A stretch of DNA of 64,000 bases from Tunturiibacter gelidiferens (GTDB taxonomy: Bacteria; Acidobacteriota; Terriglobia; Terriglobales; Acidobacteriaceae): assembly GCF_014201335.1 (NCBI RefSeq), contig NZ_JACHEB010000016.1:58095-122094 (forward strand), read 5' to 3'. Each line of letters starts with the position of its first letter. Within the stretch, counting starts at the first letter, position 1. A program made the translations under genes and the position numbers. Below are positions 44,991 through 54,091 of the stretch, piece after piece. Under the pieces are notes generated by a model. It worked only from the letters and a program-made list of their open reading frames with translations, was not told the DNA's origin and ran no database searches.

Positions 44991-47900
44991 TTATGCCAGC
45001 TCCGGATTCGGGTTGATGACTCCGGCCGTGTAGGTGGTACGCGGACGGAAGTTGAGATCAGCGAGTACCTGGTAGTCGCGCTCCTCAGCCTTGGCCTTTG
45101 CCACCTTGCTCGCCTTGTCGTTAATATTGCCGAACGTGATGGCGTTGGTCGGGCAGGCCTGCTGGCATGCCGTCACGATCTCGCCGTCACGAATCTCGCG
45201 ATTTTCCTTGTCCGCCGTGATCTTCGCCTGCTCAATGCGCTGAACGCAGTAGCTGCACTTCTCCATCACACCGCGTGAACGCACCGAGACATCAGGATTG
45301 CGCATGAACTTCAGGCTCTCCGTGTCGTAGTCCGAGTACAGCAGGAAGTTGAACCGGCGAACCTTATACGGGCAGTTATTCGAGCAGTAGCGGGTTCCCA
45401 CGCAACGGTTGTAGACCATCGTGTTGAGCCCCTCTGGCGTATGCACTGTCGCGCCTACCGGGCAGACCTGCTCGCAACCTGCGTTCTCGCAGTGCTGGCA
45501 AGCCATCGGCTGAAAGTGCGCCTTGGGAGCATGCAAATCGCCTTCAAAGTAAGTGTCGATGCGCAGCCATTGCATGATGCGCCCAACCTTCACCTGCTCG
45601 CGGCCAATCACCGGAATGTTGTTCTCCGCATAGCAGCTCACGATGCAAGCATTGCAACCGATGCAGCTGTTCAAGTCGATCGCCATTCCCCACGCGTTCT
45701 GAATCTTCAACGTCGACGGGTCCTGCTTCTCGTAGTTCCAGTTGTCCGGGAAGAACGAGTTATCGTGCGGCACCTTCTCACCTTGCGGCGAATATCCAAC
45801 CTTGTCGATGAGCGTTCCGCTCGCGCCACCCTCATGCGCAAAGTTTGGATTCTTCTTGACCTCATCCAAAGTCGCATACCGGATGATCGACCGCTCCTCC
45901 GCCTCATGCCCAGCCAGCGAATACACGCCATCTTTATCAGAGAGCGGTTTTTCCAGATCATGCTGTGCGAAGCTGCCGCGATGTTCAATGTTATGAACCT
46001 TCGTAATGCAAAGATCGTACGTTCCAGGAACCTTCTTCGCTGTTGCACCTGAGGTGAATAGCAATTCATCCGCGATACGAATCTGGTAAGCATCGAAGCC
46101 GACACCCTGAGCTACACGACCAGCCTCAACGCCGCGGCCAAATCCAAGGTGAACCGTGATCACGCCGTCTGGATGGCCTGGGATCATCATCGCCGGAGCA
46201 ATCACTTCACGACCATTGAGCGTAATCTTCACTGGATCAGACTCGTCAAGCTTCAAGTCAGCCAAGGTGTTGATGCTCATGATCGCCGCGTTATCCCAGC
46301 TCAGGCTCGTTACCTGCTTCGGCAACTCCTGCAACCAGCCCACATTCGCGAAACGACCGTCATAGATCGAAGGATCAGGCCGGAACGAGATCTCCAGACC
46401 GTTCGTCCCAGATGGTGTTGGGAAGGAGGCCATCGCGCTCTTACCTGCACCGCCAGCCTTCGCCGTAAACGCCGTTCCTTCTACCCAACCATCATGCAGC
46501 GCCTTACGCCACCCGGTCGCGAAATCGCCCTTGATGTAAGTCTTCGCGTTCGCCACCACAACGTCGTAAGCCGACTGCTGCGGATCTGCCAGCAGCGCCT
46601 GCAACATGTCATGAGCCGACCTGCCCTGATACATCGGATCGATCATCGGCTGGATGATCGTAATCGTTCCGTCGTACGCCCGCGCATCCGACCAGCTCTC
46701 GAGGTAGTGCGATTTGTTGATATGCCAGTTCGAGATCGCTCCCGTCTCATCCACATGCGCTCCGAGTTGCACTGTCACCGGAACATTCTCAAACGCATCG
46801 CGGAAACCCAGATCCCACGGAGCTGAATAGATCGGATTGACACCTAACATCACCAGCCACTGCACCTTGCCGGCCTTCATATCGGCAACCAGCGACTTCA
46901 ACTCTGCCAGCTGGTCGGTTGGCATCGGATTCACAGTCTCGGTATAGATGACTGTCTTGCCGACCGCACCCAGCGAAGAGTTCAGAGCATAAGCCGCCGC
47001 ATGTACCGCCGGCGAAGCCTGTTCTCCCGGAATCACCACGCACTTACCGCCGCTGTTCTTCAAGTCAGCGCTCAACGCCGCAAAAAACTTCTGTTGCTCA
47101 GCGGTTGCACCCTGCGGAGCCGCGCCATTCGCCAGCGCCAACGCGAAGGTCGCAATCTCGCTCGGCTTCAATCCCAGACGATGCTCTGCCTTGAATCCAG
47201 TCACCGTCGGCATCGTCTCGACGACGTACAGCCGATTCATCGGCTTGCCTTCTTCGTACCGATGCCGTTCGGCATATCCAGCCGCCAGCGGCAGGAACCC
47301 CGGATGCCCAATCCCCCCGAGGAAATCCGCATCGAGCGAAAGAATGACATCCGCCTCTTCGAGCTTGTACTGAGCATCGGTGTAGCTGCCGAACGCAGCC
47401 TTCGAAGCCGCGCGCGAAGAATCCTGGTTCACTGGCTCCCACTGCACCAGCTTCGCCTGCGGATACACCGCCTGCACCTGCTTCCACTGTGCCGCCAGTG
47501 AAGGCGAAGTAATCGTCTCGCTCAGGAAATAGATACCCTGTCCGCCCGAAGTCTTCTTCGCAGCCGTCGCAAACGCCTGTTGAAACTCGCCCCACGATGA
47601 AACCTGCCCGCGATGCAGAACATGCTGCGATCGATCGGGATCATACAGATCAAGCAGTGTCGCCTGCGTAAACGCGTCCGACTTGCCCTTCGACATCGGG
47701 TGCTCGGGATTTCCATCGACCTTGATCGGGCGGAACGAGTCCGACTTAATCAGCACTGGAATCGCACCCGTCGGGAACGGATAAGCCGTCGCAAAGTACA
47801 TCGCTTTGCCGAGAATCAAATCCTCTGGCTGTTTGATGTAAGGAAAGATCGGCTCATCCGGCTGCTTCGTACATCCGGCCAGTCCCGCCAGCGCGAGCGA

Positions 47901-48188
47901 CGCGCCCATCACCTTCAGAAATCCACGCCGGCTCACCGCGTCGACCCACTCGCCTGCGCCAGCCTGTCGCGGAAACTCTTCCTCCATCAACTCATGGAAC
48001 GCGGGCGTCTCCGCCAGCTCATCCAGATTCTTCCAGAAGCGTCGCCCCGTCTTGCCGTCCAGCTTGGCATGAACCTCAGCCAGCGTCATCTTCGCCGGAG
48101 CAATCTGCGTGACCACTACGGGTTGTCCTGCCGGTGCTTTCATCTCAGCCATCGTGTCTTCAGTTCCATTCCCAGTCGTCTTCATCAT
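44991..48188 (-). CDS. actB: Alternative complex III subunit ActB (molybdopterin-oxidoreductase-like plus iron-sulfur domain)
   Basis: A 1065-residue periplasmic subunit. A twin-arginine motif SRRGFLKVMGASLALAG lies near residue 87, the internal Tat-like signal usual for ActB. The central part (about 150-740) has the fold of molybdopterin oxidoreductases, though ActB is known to lack the molybdenum cofactor. The C-terminal ferredoxin-like part (about 780-1040) carries four Cys clusters: CIGCNACIVSC, CQHCENAGCEQVCP, CVGTRYCSNNCP and CSYCVQR...CQQACP. The ATG at 48188 overlaps the actA stop (ATGA); a TTG at 48206 is possible. Confidence 0.95.
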   Translation of the reverse strand: MMKTTGNGTEDTMAEMKAPAGQPVVVTQIAPAKMTLAEVHAKLDGKTGRRFWKNLDELAETPAFHELMEEEFPRQAGAGEWVDAVSRRGFLKVMGASLALAGLAGCTKQPDEPIFPYIKQPEDLILGKAMYFATAYPFPTGAIPVLIKSDSFRPIKVDGNPEHPMSKGKSDAFTQATLLDLYDPDRSQHVLHRGQVSSWGEFQQAFATAAKKTSGGQGIYFLSETITSPSLAAQWKQVQAVYPQAKLVQWEPVNQDSSRAASKAAFGSYTDAQYKLEEADVILSLDADFLGGIGHPGFLPLAAGYAERHRYEEGKPMNRLYVVETMPTVTGFKAEHRLGLKPSEIATFALALANGAAPQGATAEQQKFFAALSADLKNSGGKCVVIPGEQASPAVHAAAYALNSSLGAVGKTVIYTETVNPMPTDQLAELKSLVADMKAGKVQWLVMLGVNPIYSAPWDLGFRDAFENVPVTVQLGAHVDETGAISNWHINKSHYLESWSDARAYDGTITIIQPMIDPMYQGRSAHDMLQALLADPQQSAYDVVVANAKTYIKGDFATGWRKALHDGWVEGTAFTAKAGGAGKSAMASFPTPSGTNGLEISFRPDPSIYDGRFANVGWLQELPKQVTSLSWDNAAIMSINTLADLKLDESDPVKITLNGREVIAPAMMIPGHPDGVITVHLGFGRGVEAGRVAQGVGFDAYQIRIADELLFTSGATAKKVPGTYDLCITKVHNIEHRGSFAQHDLEKPLSDKDGVYSLAGHEAEERSIIRYATLDEVKKNPNFAHEGGASGTLIDKVGYSPQGEKVPHDNSFFPDNWNYEKQDPSTLKIQNAWGMAIDLNSCIGCNACIVSCYAENNIPVIGREQVKVGRIMQWLRIDTYFEGDLHAPKAHFQPMACQHCENAGCEQVCPVGATVHTPEGLNTMVYNRCVGTRYCSNNCPYKVRRFNFLLYSDYDTESLKFMRNPDVSVRSRGVMEKCSYCVQRIEQAKITADKENREIRDGEIVTACQQACPTNAITFGNINDKASKVAKAKAEERDYQVLADLNFRPRTTYTAGVINPNPELA

Positions 48189-49054
48189 CGGTGGCACGTC
48201 TCGCAACTCGACAGCTGCTCCGGATTGCGGATGTGGTACTGAGTAGTCAGGTATCTGCCAAGGTCCATCTGATTCGTAAACTTCTGATAGCTCGCCGGCA
48301 TCGTGATCCCCATTGGTGGCACGTCGCTCGACGTCGGCCCATTCAACTCGGTGTTCAGCTGTAGCATCGCCACTTCAGGACCCTTGCCCGAAGGATTGGT
48401 CGTCGTGCAGCTTACATTCTGCGCCGTCGGACCAGATCCAGCCGCTCCGACTCCTGTGCTCGTGCACCACACCGGCTTGTCGCCCGAAGGTCCAGCCCAC
48501 GCCATGTTGTAGATCTCACTGGTCGGCCGCAGGTTCACTGCCGGATTGCGATGGCAGTTCAAACACCACTCCATCTGCAGCGTGTTCTGCTGATACATCA
48601 GCGGCATCTGGTCCACGCGTCCATGACAACTCGCGCAACCAATACCTTTATTCACGTGGATCTCATGGTTGAAGTAAACGTAGTCCGGCAGGTCATGCAC
48701 CCGGATCCACTGAATCGACGCGCCGGTCGCCCAGCTCTGCCGAACCGGCTCAAGCAGCTCCGCATTGGTCCAGATCTGCGCATGACAGTTAATACACGTC
48801 TTGGTCGGAGGGATACCGGCATACGCGGCCTTCTCCACCTGCGTATGGCAGTACTGGCACTGGAGGCCAAGTCCCTCAACGTGGTGCTTGTGGCTGAACG
48901 GTATCGGCTGATCTGGCCGCTGGCCCTGCCGCGTCACCCACGGTGATCGCTGTAGCTGGTCCAGGGTTACGCCGAGCGCAATGACGATCACGCCCGTCAA
49001 TACCAGGCTGAATCGAGCCAGCGCGTTCGAACTGCGGTCAAAAACTTGCGCCAT
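48185..49054 (-). CDS. actA: Alternative complex III subunit ActA (pentaheme cytochrome c)
   Basis: A 289-residue membrane-anchored multiheme cytochrome with one N-terminal TM (about 12-31). Five CxxCH sites are visible: CQYCH (66-70), CINCH (87-91), CASCH (140-144), CLNCH (164-168) and CETCH at the extreme C-terminus (284-288). That is the heme count of known ActA. It passes electrons within ACIII. It is the first gene of the operon; the ATG at 49054 has an AGGA about 11 bases upstream. Confidence 0.95.
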   Translation of the reverse strand: MAQVFDRSSNALARFSLVLTGVIVIALGVTLDQLQRSPWVTRQGQRPDQPIPFSHKHHVEGLGLQCQYCHTQVEKAAYAGIPPTKTCINCHAQIWTNAELLEPVRQSWATGASIQWIRVHDLPDYVYFNHEIHVNKGIGCASCHGRVDQMPLMYQQNTLQMEWCLNCHRNPAVNLRPTSEIYNMAWAGPSGDKPVWCTSTGVGAAGSGPTAQNVSCTTTNPSGKGPEVAMLQLNTELNGPTSSDVPPMGITMPASYQKFTNQMDLGRYLTTQYHIRNPEQLSSCETCHR

Positions 49055-49473
49055 GAGTACGTTCCTGCTTCCTCTGCATTACCTGAGCTAAGGGTTGAGA
49101 AGTTGCTGTCAAGGGTTAGGTACTGCTGCTATCAAATTACCGGGCGATCCATACTCCGGCGGCTGGAGCGTCCGCAATCGGAGGTGCCCCGAAAAAATTC
49201 CTGTCTCGAAACTCAGAGTATAGCAGTGGAAAAGAATGTCTCAACTCATCTGCAACCACTCGCAACTGATTTTTTTCCTGCAACATCCGATTATCGAACC
49301 TGACTCGCGACCGCCGGCACAATATCTCGTGCATGCTTGTTCATCGGCTGAAAACCAATACAACATCTACCCTGCCCGAAACGTATCGGACTTGTAAATG
49401 CAAACCAAGTTAGTCCGAATTCTGCTAATCGCGCACGAGACTTTCCCGCCCCTCCTGCGATACCGTCAGTGTC
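49055..49473. other. Divergent promoter region between actA and the AlkA-like gene
   Basis: This 419-base gap has no credible gene. On the minus strand, about 60 bases before actA, there is a TTGACA (around plus 49106-49111), but no good -10 box at normal spacing. The rest shows nothing I recognise. It should hold the operon promoter. Confidence 0.4.
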
Positions 49474-50184
49474 ATGCCGCGCCCGTTCCACACCCCACGT
49501 CCGCCTCGCTACAACGTCGCACAAGCCCTGCTCGATCTCTCTACCGCCGACCCCAAATTAGGCAAGCTCATCGAGCGCGCTGGCCCCTTCAAACTCAGCG
49601 TCTCCAGCACCCAATCACCCTTCGAAGCCCTCGTCGAGAGCATCATCTATCAGCAACTACACGGCAAAGCCGCCGCCACCATCCATCGCCGCCTGCTAGA
49701 GAGCTTCTACCCCGTCACTGGCAACGAGCACTTCGCCGCACAACATCTCCTAGACTGCCCCAACGAGCAACTCCGCGCCGCCGGCCTCTCCCACAACAAA
49801 TCCCTCGCTCTCCGCGACCTCGCCGCCAAAACCCTCGACGGCACCGTCCCCACCCTCGCCCGCATCCGTCGTATGCCCGACGAAGCCATCATTGAGCACC
49901 TCACCGCAGTACGCGGCATAGGCCGTTGGACCGTGGAAATGTTATTGATCTTCCGCCTCGGCCGCCCCAACGTCCTCCCCGTCGACGACTACGGCGTCCG
50001 CAAAGGCTTCGCTCTCACGTTCGGCAAGCTCAAACCCACCGACAAAGTCACCCCGATGGACCTGCCCAAACCCGACGTCATGCACCGCCGTGCAAAAAAA
50101 TGGCAGCCCTGGTGCTCTATAGCAAGCTGGTATCTCTGGCGAGCCTGCGATCTCGCCGTGAAAAAGCAGGACACCCCGCAGTGA
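49474..50184 (+). CDS. AlkA-type DNA-3-methyladenine glycosylase (HhH-GPD)
   Basis: A 236-residue base-excision repair enzyme that removes alkylated bases from DNA. The HhH-GPD signature is LTAVRGIGRWTVEMLLIF, followed by the catalytic Asp in LPVDDYGVRKGF near residue 170. SPFEALVESIIYQQLHGKAA is the family's N-terminal helix pair. Length fits the short AlkA-like class without the N-terminal AlkA fold. Its TGA stop overlaps a GTG start of the next gene. It is divergent from the respiratory operon. Confidence 0.92.
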   Translation: MPRPFHTPRPPRYNVAQALLDLSTADPKLGKLIERAGPFKLSVSSTQSPFEALVESIIYQQLHGKAAATIHRRLLESFYPVTGNEHFAAQHLLDCPNEQLRAAGLSHNKSLALRDLAAKTLDGTVPTLARIRRMPDEAIIEHLTAVRGIGRWTVEMLLIFRLGRPNVLPVDDYGVRKGFALTFGKLKPTDKVTPMDLPKPDVMHRRAKKWQPWCSIASWYLWRACDLAVKKQDTPQ

Positions 50185-51386
50185 TCGCATCGGACAAGAT
50201 CACATCAGACAGCAAACAGCCTCAGAATCAGCGGCTTCATCGAGCCCTTCTGATCGTGAGCCTCTGCATGGCATGGACACTCACTTCAGCCGCTCCGCTA
50301 TGGAAGTATCTCTCCTCCACTAAAGCCGCCGCCATCACACTCGGTTCTATCGGGATCGTTCTCGCAATGCTACGGCTCGACCGCACCAACCGGCGTCATC
50401 TTCAGATCGGCCTCGGCTGGTTTATCCTCCTCTTTCTCCTTCTCACAACAGCCTTCGCGGTGCTCTATCCCATCTCGCTCAAGCACACCCTCAATCGCGG
50501 CTCCGACCGCGAAGACGCACTCCGCATCGAGCTCGACGCAGTCCGTCACCACCAGTACCCCTACTCCACCCGAACCTTCCTCGGAAATCCACCCACCCCT
50601 CTACCCGGCGCGATGCTGCTCGCCGCCCCCTTCTTCGCGGTCGGACACATCGCCTGGCAAAATTTCCTCTGGCTCGCTCTGTTCTTCGTCTTCACCCTGC
50701 GCTTCTTCCGTTACCGCGCCACCGCTCTCCTATTTCTCACTCTCTTTCTACTCCTCGCGCCCGGCCATCTCAGCGACTTCACCTCAGGTGGCGACTACCT
50801 CACAAACTTCTTCTATGTCGCCATCGCAATCGCTCTCTTCTACAGCTCCCTTGGCACATCGATCTATACCTCCGTTCCCGCCGCCCTGTTCCTCGGCGTC
50901 ACTCTCTCCTCCCGCATCATCTACGCCCTGGTTCTCATTCCCCTCCTTGCTCTCACCTCGCAGCGCACCTCCCGCACCCGAACCGCTCTACTCTTCCTCC
51001 TGATTCTTGTGGCAGCCTGCGCCGTCACTCTGCCCATCTTCGCCCCTCATCCTTTTGTGAATTTCCTGCAACAACTTCAGCAAAACTCCCTCAAGCTGCG
51101 TTACATCCCCCGCGCCTTCCATCCCCGGATGACCCTTCCCCTGCTGGCAATCCTTGTGAGTTGCATCTCTTTTTTCCTTCCCATGAATCTCCCGCGCCTC
51201 TTCCTGCTTGTCGGCGTGACGACCTTCATCCTGCTTGCGCCCTTTGTCGTCACCTTCGCCCTCTACTCTGACCAGTTGCGATACGCCTTCTTCTACCTCT
51301 CCGTTTCAACCCTGTCCTTTTCACTCTGGGCGCTCTCGCGTTACGAGAATCTCTCCTCCCCGCCCCATACCTCTTCTCAAATCTGA
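50181..51386 (+). CDS. Multi-pass membrane protein, GT-C glycosyltransferase-like
   Basis: A protein of about 401 residues with roughly ten TM segments. The first outer loop has DREDALRIELDAVRHHQYPYS and GNPPTPLPGAMLLAAPFF, an arrangement like GT-C (PMT/ArnT-type) enzymes, where acidic residues lie after TM1 and a P-x-P-G stretch begins TM3. No exact family can be named. The frame is open from 49926 inside the upstream gene, but that part is a shadow; GTG at 50181 (GTGA overlap with the AlkA-like stop) is used. It may modify surface glycans. Confidence 0.7.
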   Translation: MIASDKITSDSKQPQNQRLHRALLIVSLCMAWTLTSAAPLWKYLSSTKAAAITLGSIGIVLAMLRLDRTNRRHLQIGLGWFILLFLLLTTAFAVLYPISLKHTLNRGSDREDALRIELDAVRHHQYPYSTRTFLGNPPTPLPGAMLLAAPFFAVGHIAWQNFLWLALFFVFTLRFFRYRATALLFLTLFLLLAPGHLSDFTSGGDYLTNFFYVAIAIALFYSSLGTSIYTSVPAALFLGVTLSSRIIYALVLIPLLALTSQRTSRTRTALLFLLILVAACAVTLPIFAPHPFVNFLQQLQQNSLKLRYIPRAFHPRMTLPLLAILVSCISFFLPMNLPRLFLLVGVTTFILLAPFVVTFALYSDQLRYAFFYLSVSTLSFSLWALSRYENLSSPPHTSSQI

Positions 51387-51433
51387 GAAACTAGGCGACG
51401 GGGCCAAAGATCGAAACCTTGCATCTCACAAAC

Positions 51434-54088
51434 ATGAACGCTAGAAATCTCGAACGGCACATGACCAAACAAAAGATCCAAGCCAAACCGGCGCCCAGAA
51501 AAAAATCTACGGCGGATATCTCTGCCTCCGCCGTCGAAGCGCCCCGTTTCGTCTGTGTTCACGGCCACTTCTACCAGCCGCCCCGCGAGAATCCCTGGCT
51601 CGAGACCGTAGAGATTCAGGACTCCGCCGCCCCCTACCACGACTGGAACGACCGCATCACCTCCGAGTGTTACGCCCCCAACGGCGCCTCCCGCATCACC
51701 AACAAGCAAAACGAGATCATCCGTATCATGAACAACTACGCGCGGATGAGCTTCAACTTCGGCCCCACCCTCCTCAGCTGGCTCTCAGACAAGGCACCCC
51801 GCACCTACCGCATGATCGTCGATGCCGACAAAGTCAGTGCCCAGCACTACAGCGGCCATGGATCGGCAGTCGCGCAGGTCTACAACCACATCATCATGCC
51901 GCTCGCCAGCCGCCGCGACGCCCTCACCCAGATCCGCTGGGGCATCGCCGACTTCGAGTTCCGCTTCGGCCACAAGCCCGAAGGCATGTGGCTCGCCGAG
52001 ACCGCCGTCAACCGCAGCGTCCTCGACCTCATGGCACAAGAGGGGATCAAATTCACCATTCTCGCTCCCCTCCAGTGCGCCCGCATTCGCCGCCTCGAGC
52101 CCCCCGTAACCACGGCCTCCAAACCCGACCTCGACCCCGTCGCAGCTGCGAAATCCCCTGCCGCTCCCGGCGAAGACACCTGGATCCAGACCCCCAACGC
52201 TAACGTAGATCCCACCCATCCCTACCTCGTCAAGCTCGACGAAGGCCGCACCATCGCCGTCTTCTTCTATGACGGCCCCAGCTCCCGCGCCATCGCCTTC
52301 GAAGGCCTCCTCAACAGCGGCGAAAACTTCGGCAGCCGCCTCCTCGCAGGCTTTCACCCCGCCTCTCCCGGCGATCCCGAAGTCGCCCAACTCTCCCACG
52401 TAGCCACCGACGGCGAGAGCTATGGCCACCATCACAAACACGGCGAGATGGCTCTCTCCTACGCCATGCACTGGATCGAAGAAGGCGGCAAGGCCAAGCT
52501 GACCAACTACGGCGAGTTTCTCGAAAAATTCCCGCCCAAATGGGAAGCCGAAGTAGCCGAAGACACCTCCTGGTCCTGCGCCCACGGCATCGAACGCTGG
52601 CGCTCCAACTGCGGCTGCAATGGCGGCAAGGCCGGATGGAACCAGGAGTGGCGCGCCCCTCTGCGCGAAGCCCTCGACTACCTCCGCGACGCCACCGCAC
52701 CTCTAGCCGAACAAATCTCCAAGTCCTTTTTCAACGATCTCTGGACCACCCGCGACGCCTACATCCAGGTCGTCCTCGACCGCTCCCCAGCTGCCATCAT
52801 CAAGTTCTTCGCCGATCACGCCATTCGTCCCCTCACCGAAAACGAACGCGTCGCCGCCCTCGAACTTCTCGAGCTCGAACGCCACACCCAGCTGATGTAC
52901 ACCAGCTGCGGCTGGTTCTTCGACGAGATCTCCGGCATCGAAACCATCCAGATCATCGCTTACGCAGGCCGCGTCCTCCAGCTCGCCGCCAAACTCTTCG
53001 GCCCCGCCGGCACAGCTCTCGAAGCCGAGTTCCTTACCCGCCTTGCACGCGCCAAAAGCAACGTTCCAGAGATGGGCGACGGGGCCGAAGTTTATCGCCG
53101 CTACGTCACCCACATGAAGATCGGCCTCGAGCAGGTCGGCGCCCACTACGCCATCAGCTCCATCTTCCGCGCCTATCCAGAACAAGGCGAACTCTTCTGC
53201 TTCGACGTCCACCGCGAAGGCCAGGAGGTCTTCAACTCCGGTCGCGGCCGCGTCGCCCTCGGCCGCGCCCTCGTCTACTCCCGCATCACCGAGGAGAGCG
53301 AAGAGCTCTGCTTCGCAGTCCTCCATCTTGGCGATCAAAACCTATCCGCCGCTGTCAAAGCCTATAACTCCACCGACCCCGCCGAAGTCGAGGCCTTCGC
53401 CACCTTCTCCTCCGACATCAGCACCGCCATCCGCCGCGCCAACCTACCCGAAGTCATCCGCCTTATCGATCGCTTCTTCGGCGAGACCGCCTACTCCCTC
53501 ACCTCGCTCTTCGCCGACGAGCAGCACCGCATCCTGACCAGCATCCTCAACCAGACCGTCTCCGAGATGGAGGACTCTCTCCGCAAGATCTACGAAGACC
53601 ACGCCTCGCTCCTCCACTTCCTCACCGAATCGGGCATGACCGCCCCGCCCGCACTCGCCACCGCCGCCCGCTTCGCCATCAACGCCAGCCTGCGCCACGC
53701 CATCGAGTCAGATACCTTCGACGCCGCGGTGATCGAATCCCTCCTGGGTCGCGCCACCGCCGACCAGATCGAACTCAATACAACGCTCCTCGGCTACACC
53801 ACCGGCCAACGCATGAAGCGCGCCATGATTCGCCTCGAAGCCGCTGCCGAAGGCGATCCCTCTGCCGTCGACGCTCTTCCCACAGCCCTTCAAATCGCCG
53901 AGACCATTCACAAGATGCCCTTCGAGGTAAGCATCTGGCAGGCCCAGAACATCTGGAACGATCTCCTCCGCCGCAGCGACAACAACTACTGGACCGACGA
54001 GTGGAAAGAAGGCTTCAAAAAACTAGGCGAGATCATGAACATCAAAGTCGATCAGCTAGTCATAGAAGAAGGCGTCAGCATCTTCTAA
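51434..54088 (+). CDS. Glycoside hydrolase family 57 / DUF3536 protein
   Basis: An 884-residue cytosolic enzyme. The N-terminal GH57 catalytic region opens FVCVHGHFYQPPRENPWLE; GMWLAETAVNRSVLDLMAQEG contains the likely catalytic Glu (GMWLAE), and VATDGESYGHHHKHGE contains the likely acid Asp. The C-terminal half (from about 480) is the helical DUF3536 region. GH57 enzymes act on alpha-glucans; the true substrate here is unknown. The ATG at 51434 is used; TTG at 51419 and ATG at 51461 are alternatives and no strong ribosome site helps. No alpha-glucan genes adjoin it. Confidence 0.9.
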   Translation: MNARNLERHMTKQKIQAKPAPRKKSTADISASAVEAPRFVCVHGHFYQPPRENPWLETVEIQDSAAPYHDWNDRITSECYAPNGASRITNKQNEIIRIMNNYARMSFNFGPTLLSWLSDKAPRTYRMIVDADKVSAQHYSGHGSAVAQVYNHIIMPLASRRDALTQIRWGIADFEFRFGHKPEGMWLAETAVNRSVLDLMAQEGIKFTILAPLQCARIRRLEPPVTTASKPDLDPVAAAKSPAAPGEDTWIQTPNANVDPTHPYLVKLDEGRTIAVFFYDGPSSRAIAFEGLLNSGENFGSRLLAGFHPASPGDPEVAQLSHVATDGESYGHHHKHGEMALSYAMHWIEEGGKAKLTNYGEFLEKFPPKWEAEVAEDTSWSCAHGIERWRSNCGCNGGKAGWNQEWRAPLREALDYLRDATAPLAEQISKSFFNDLWTTRDAYIQVVLDRSPAAIIKFFADHAIRPLTENERVAALELLELERHTQLMYTSCGWFFDEISGIETIQIIAYAGRVLQLAAKLFGPAGTALEAEFLTRLARAKSNVPEMGDGAEVYRRYVTHMKIGLEQVGAHYAISSIFRAYPEQGELFCFDVHREGQEVFNSGRGRVALGRALVYSRITEESEELCFAVLHLGDQNLSAAVKAYNSTDPAEVEAFATFSSDISTAIRRANLPEVIRLIDRFFGETAYSLTSLFADEQHRILTSILNQTVSEMEDSLRKIYEDHASLLHFLTESGMTAPPALATAARFAINASLRHAIESDTFDAAVIESLLGRATADQIELNTTLLGYTTGQRMKRAMIRLEAAAEGDPSAVDALPTALQIAETIHKMPFEVSIWQAQNIWNDLLRRSDNNYWTDEWKEGFKKLGEIMNIKVDQLVIEEGVSIF

Positions 54089-54091
54089 TTT

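Noticed and set aside
44991..48188. True molybdopterin enzyme
   Set aside because: The operon context with ActA, ActC-ActF shows it is the ACIII ActB subunit, which is known to lack the molybdenum cofactor.
49926..50180. 85-codon upstream extension of the membrane protein inside the AlkA-like gene
   Set aside because: Pro/Arg-rich out-of-frame reading of the glycosylase gene; the GTG at 50181 overlaps the glycosylase stop in the usual coupled way.
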